Source of the DNA: Strix aluco
Taxonomy: Eukaryota; Chordata; Aves; Strigiformes; Strigidae
Direction of reading: 5' to 3'
Assembly (NCBI RefSeq): GCF_031877795.1
Contig: NC_133935.1
Location: 50,057,330-50,121,329, forward strand
Length of the DNA stretch: 64,000 nucleotides
Shown here: positions 61,701 through 64,000 of the stretch, in pieces
How positions within the stretch are numbered: position 1 is the first letter of the stretch
Layout of the letters: every line of letters starts with the position of its first letter
Program-made: the position numbers and the translations under genes
The notes under the pieces: generated by a model
What the model was told of the DNA's origin: nothing
The model's input: only the letters and a program-made list of their open reading frames with translations
The model's database searches: none

Positions 61701-62226
61701 ATGAGTGCATACCCACACGATAGTATTAGCTTAAACATTCAAATGTTATAAATCCAAATATTTCACTTTAATAAAATATAGATATTTCAGTGACTGTAGA
61801 TAAAATTAGAGTATGGTATAAATCTAGAACAAGAGCTTTGAATAAGTGTTTTGCATTTTCCTCAGGAGTTGACTCAATGACTTGAAGTGCTTCTGATAGG
61901 ATGAATGACATAGTCCCACTTAGCTTTGCAACTGGTGAGTAGCTCAGAGGGTTGTGATCATTAAAGGTGATGACCTTTAAAGGTGATGGGAAGGTGATGA
62001 CCAAAGCCCTTGTTTACCTACACTGTTGACAGAAGAACATTGTTTCCTATGTTTCCCTGCTGTATTTGAAATTATCAGTAAGAATCTTAATGACATACAA
62101 TTTTTCCAAGTTCTCTGTGCTTGATGTTGATGTGTTTGGGTTTTTTAGGTTTTGAGATGCCTTGACACTATTATTGCAGTACAATTAACAATTAATTTAC
62201 ATGAAATAACTAGAAGTTGCCAGATG
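58741..62226. other. AT-rich intergenic DNA
   Basis: Strongly AT-rich, especially 59,400-60,240. No gene was recognised. A short open frame with an inverted repeat at 60.4-60.6 kb is listed separately. Confidence 0.5.
60401..60633 (+). other. Orphan open frame with hairpin and A-tail
   Basis: About 77 codons without ATG are open, reading GLDSVAPNEFGYVNSDWI, then ISKYDLMGKPLVFFPEVTLG, then SHLVIANKCGYVLKKKK. It contains a perfect 10-bp inverted repeat, TTTGGATATG (60,476-60,485) and CATATCCAAA (60,502-60,511), and a third copy of GGATATGTT near 60,590. An AATAAA at 60,583 stands about 20 bp before a 12-13 A run. I recognise no protein family. It may be chance, a decayed exon or the 3' end of a retroposed transcript. 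Confidence 0.2.
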
Positions 62227-62231
62227 ATAAT

Positions 62232-62578
62232 TGTCCTGGTTTAGCCAGGATAGGGTTAAGTTTCCCCAGCAGTGGGGGGGGAGCTCTAGCCGGGTTATTC
62301 AATACCATGCTGACGTCACCTCCTGGCGCCGAAGTGCGGGAGCGCGGGAGAGTCGGTTAACGCGTGTGTTATGCCATCTCTCTGCTCTCACTGCTGTATC
62401 GGTAGATATCTTGCTCTGTTCATTGTTATCACTGTTATTGTTGTTTGTTGTGTTGCTGTTGCACTGTTGTATTAAATCTCTCCTTATCTCAGCCCCTGGG
62501 CTTTGTATTTCACTCCCTTTGTGGGGGAGGGGCAGCGGCCGCGTGGTCTCAGACCCCGGCAGGGACTAAATCACCACA
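62232..62578 (+). mobile_element. Solo LTR, endogenous retrovirus, young-looking copy
   Basis: The element starts TGTCCTGGTTTAGCCAGG, ends AATCACCACA, and is flanked by a perfect 5-bp target duplication ATAAT (62,227-62,231 and 62,579-62,583). It contains a perfect CRE, TGACGTCA, at 62,311-62,318, an AGCGGCCGC block near the 3' end, and a TTGTATTAAA polyadenylation-like motif near 62,468. It is related to the LTR at 12,325-12,695 in the same orientation. No internal viral genes remain. Intact ends and an exact duplication suggest a fairly recent insertion. Confidence 0.92.
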
Positions 62579-62583
62579 ATAAT

Positions 62584-64000
62584 GCACTTCCCCTCCTTTC
62601 CAACCTCAGCTAGATCTAGAGCAGTGTCTTAGCTACCAGAGTTCATTAACTAGTGAGAGGTTAATATATATACGTTGGTTCAGTAAAGCATAAATGAGAG
62701 AGAACACACTAGCAAAACCATTAGCATTGCAATGACTACAGCTGTACAATAACAGAATAGGAATACATTAAAATTATGGGAGTGCACCAAAGCTTTTAAC
62801 AAGGGAATTAGCTTTGTTACAGAAGTTCATGAGAAGTGAAGCTGTGTACAGATTGCATGTCATCTACCAAAATGAGTAAATCTGTTTTCTTCTTAAAAAT
62901 GGTCATACTTTTGGGCACACCACTAACTTTGAGCTTTATTTAAAAAAAAAAAAAAAAAATCAAGTGTTTTTCTTGCCACTGCCTCTTGATTTCTTGCCCA
63001 GGGGAGCTGAGGTCATTGAGTTCTACTGTCAATGTCATGCATTTGCTGGTTTAGGTCCCGAGTCAACTAAACACAGAGATACTTGCTTAACTTCAAAGGA
63101 GTAAACCATGAGATTCGAGATAAGGTTGGTACTTATCTGCTCAAGGTAGATTGCTCACTGCCTTACAGGTCAGTCCTTAATGACCACAGGGAGTAAAGCC
63201 AGAGTCAAAGAAAAATGAGGTTCAGTGGAAACACAGAGGAGGAAATGTACAGAAATGGGAACCCTTACTTCAAAACTGTGAAGCAAAAATACCCACTAGC
63301 TGCCCCCAAAGCTTCCTCTGTTCTTCTCTGATGGGTTCTCATGTGCCTATAATAGTGTCTCTGGTCATGTCCAAAACTATTGCAGACTGATAGCACATCC
63401 TTAAGCACAGCTGGGAAATCAGAGCAGCATTCATTTGCTCTGAGGAAATAAGGAACAGATCAAGGGAATATTTAATCTAATTTCTGTTGACTACTTCTGC
63501 ATCTACTAATGTGTTGTCCTCTGCCCACCTCTGTCCACTAACTACAGTGAAAGCCTCAGGTGAGTTACTTAGATTAGACCTTTAGCATAGGGATGCCCAG
63601 TGTCTCCCCTAAAGTTTCCTTCCACACTCCCTTCCCCACCAGTAGAGACCGCAACCTGGTAGCTGAAGCCACAGGGCGACAGGACAGAAGGGCTTGACTC
63701 CTTGCAAGCAGAATTTGTGCCTTGCATTAACCTTGAAAGTATTGCATTAGCGGGGCTTCTCCTCTGGCAGTGTCTGAAAAGACAAAACTGTTAAGTTTTT
63801 TGGGAGGAAGGATGTAAGTAGCAGCCAACCCTCTAGAGAGCTTCTCAGGATGTGGATTCCAGGTGAGCAGACATCTCCTATTAGTCCTGGATGTGGCACT
63901 TCCAGAGAGGGACGAGATTCAGGATATATCTTGAAGTCGATGAGAATGATTTTAGACAGCTGCCTGTTCAGCAGACTGACTCTTGCAGAGCCACTTACTG
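62584..64000. other. Intergenic, nothing recognised
   Basis: AT-rich to the edge of the window, with a 17-A run near 62,942. No exon, RNA gene or named repeat was seen. Confidence 0.5.

Noticed and set aside
51610-64000. HMGA2 coding exons or AT-hook motifs expected by synteny
   Set aside because: No RGRP-type AT-hook peptide was seen on either strand; the gene probably starts beyond the window.

Overview
The window looks like a stretch of bird nuclear DNA. Its genes are split by GT-AG introns, its LINE fragments are CR1, it carries several solo LTRs with 5-bp target duplications of kinds I associate with birds, and its promoters are CpG islands in AT-rich surroundings. The gene order IRAK3 (minus) / TMBIM4 (plus) / LLPH (plus) is the mirror image of human 12q14.3, where HELB lies beyond IRAK3 and HMGA2 beyond LLPH. 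Neither HELB nor HMGA2 was found here.

Positions 1-21,800 are gene-poor. They hold three solo LTRs (12.3, 15.5 and 18.6 kb), a decayed plus-strand CR1 tail (20.9-21.4 kb) and an unexplained 255-codon open frame (10.6-11.4 kb). Positions 21.8-37.2 kb on the minus strand hold the remains of IRAK3 (IRAK-M), the pseudokinase that restrains Toll/IL-1 receptor signalling. I could trace its exons by eye from the kinase-like domain back towards the death domain, in the right order, strand and splice phase. The reading frame is broken by in-frame stops and by 2-, 5- and about 8-nt deletions in separate exons, so it appears to be a unitary pseudogene in this lineage. A CR1 copy lies in one of its introns.

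Positions 39.6-51.6 kb hold the two intact genes. TMBIM4 (7 coding exons, 238 aa) encodes a Golgi/ER multi-pass BAX-inhibitor-family protein. LLPH (2 coding exons, 114 aa) encodes a small basic nuclear/nucleolar protein. Each starts in its own CpG island and they are transcribed in tandem. LLPH has a run of 15 A inside its coding sequence. From 51.6 kb to the end the DNA is intergenic, with an orphan GC-rich island (58.5-58.7 kb), a hairpin-bearing open frame (60.4-60.6 kb) and a young-looking solo LTR (62.2 kb) related to the one at 12.3 kb.

Comparisons with human proteins rest on memory of those proteins, not on a search. Exon calls for IRAK3 exons 1, 2 and 5 are tentative.
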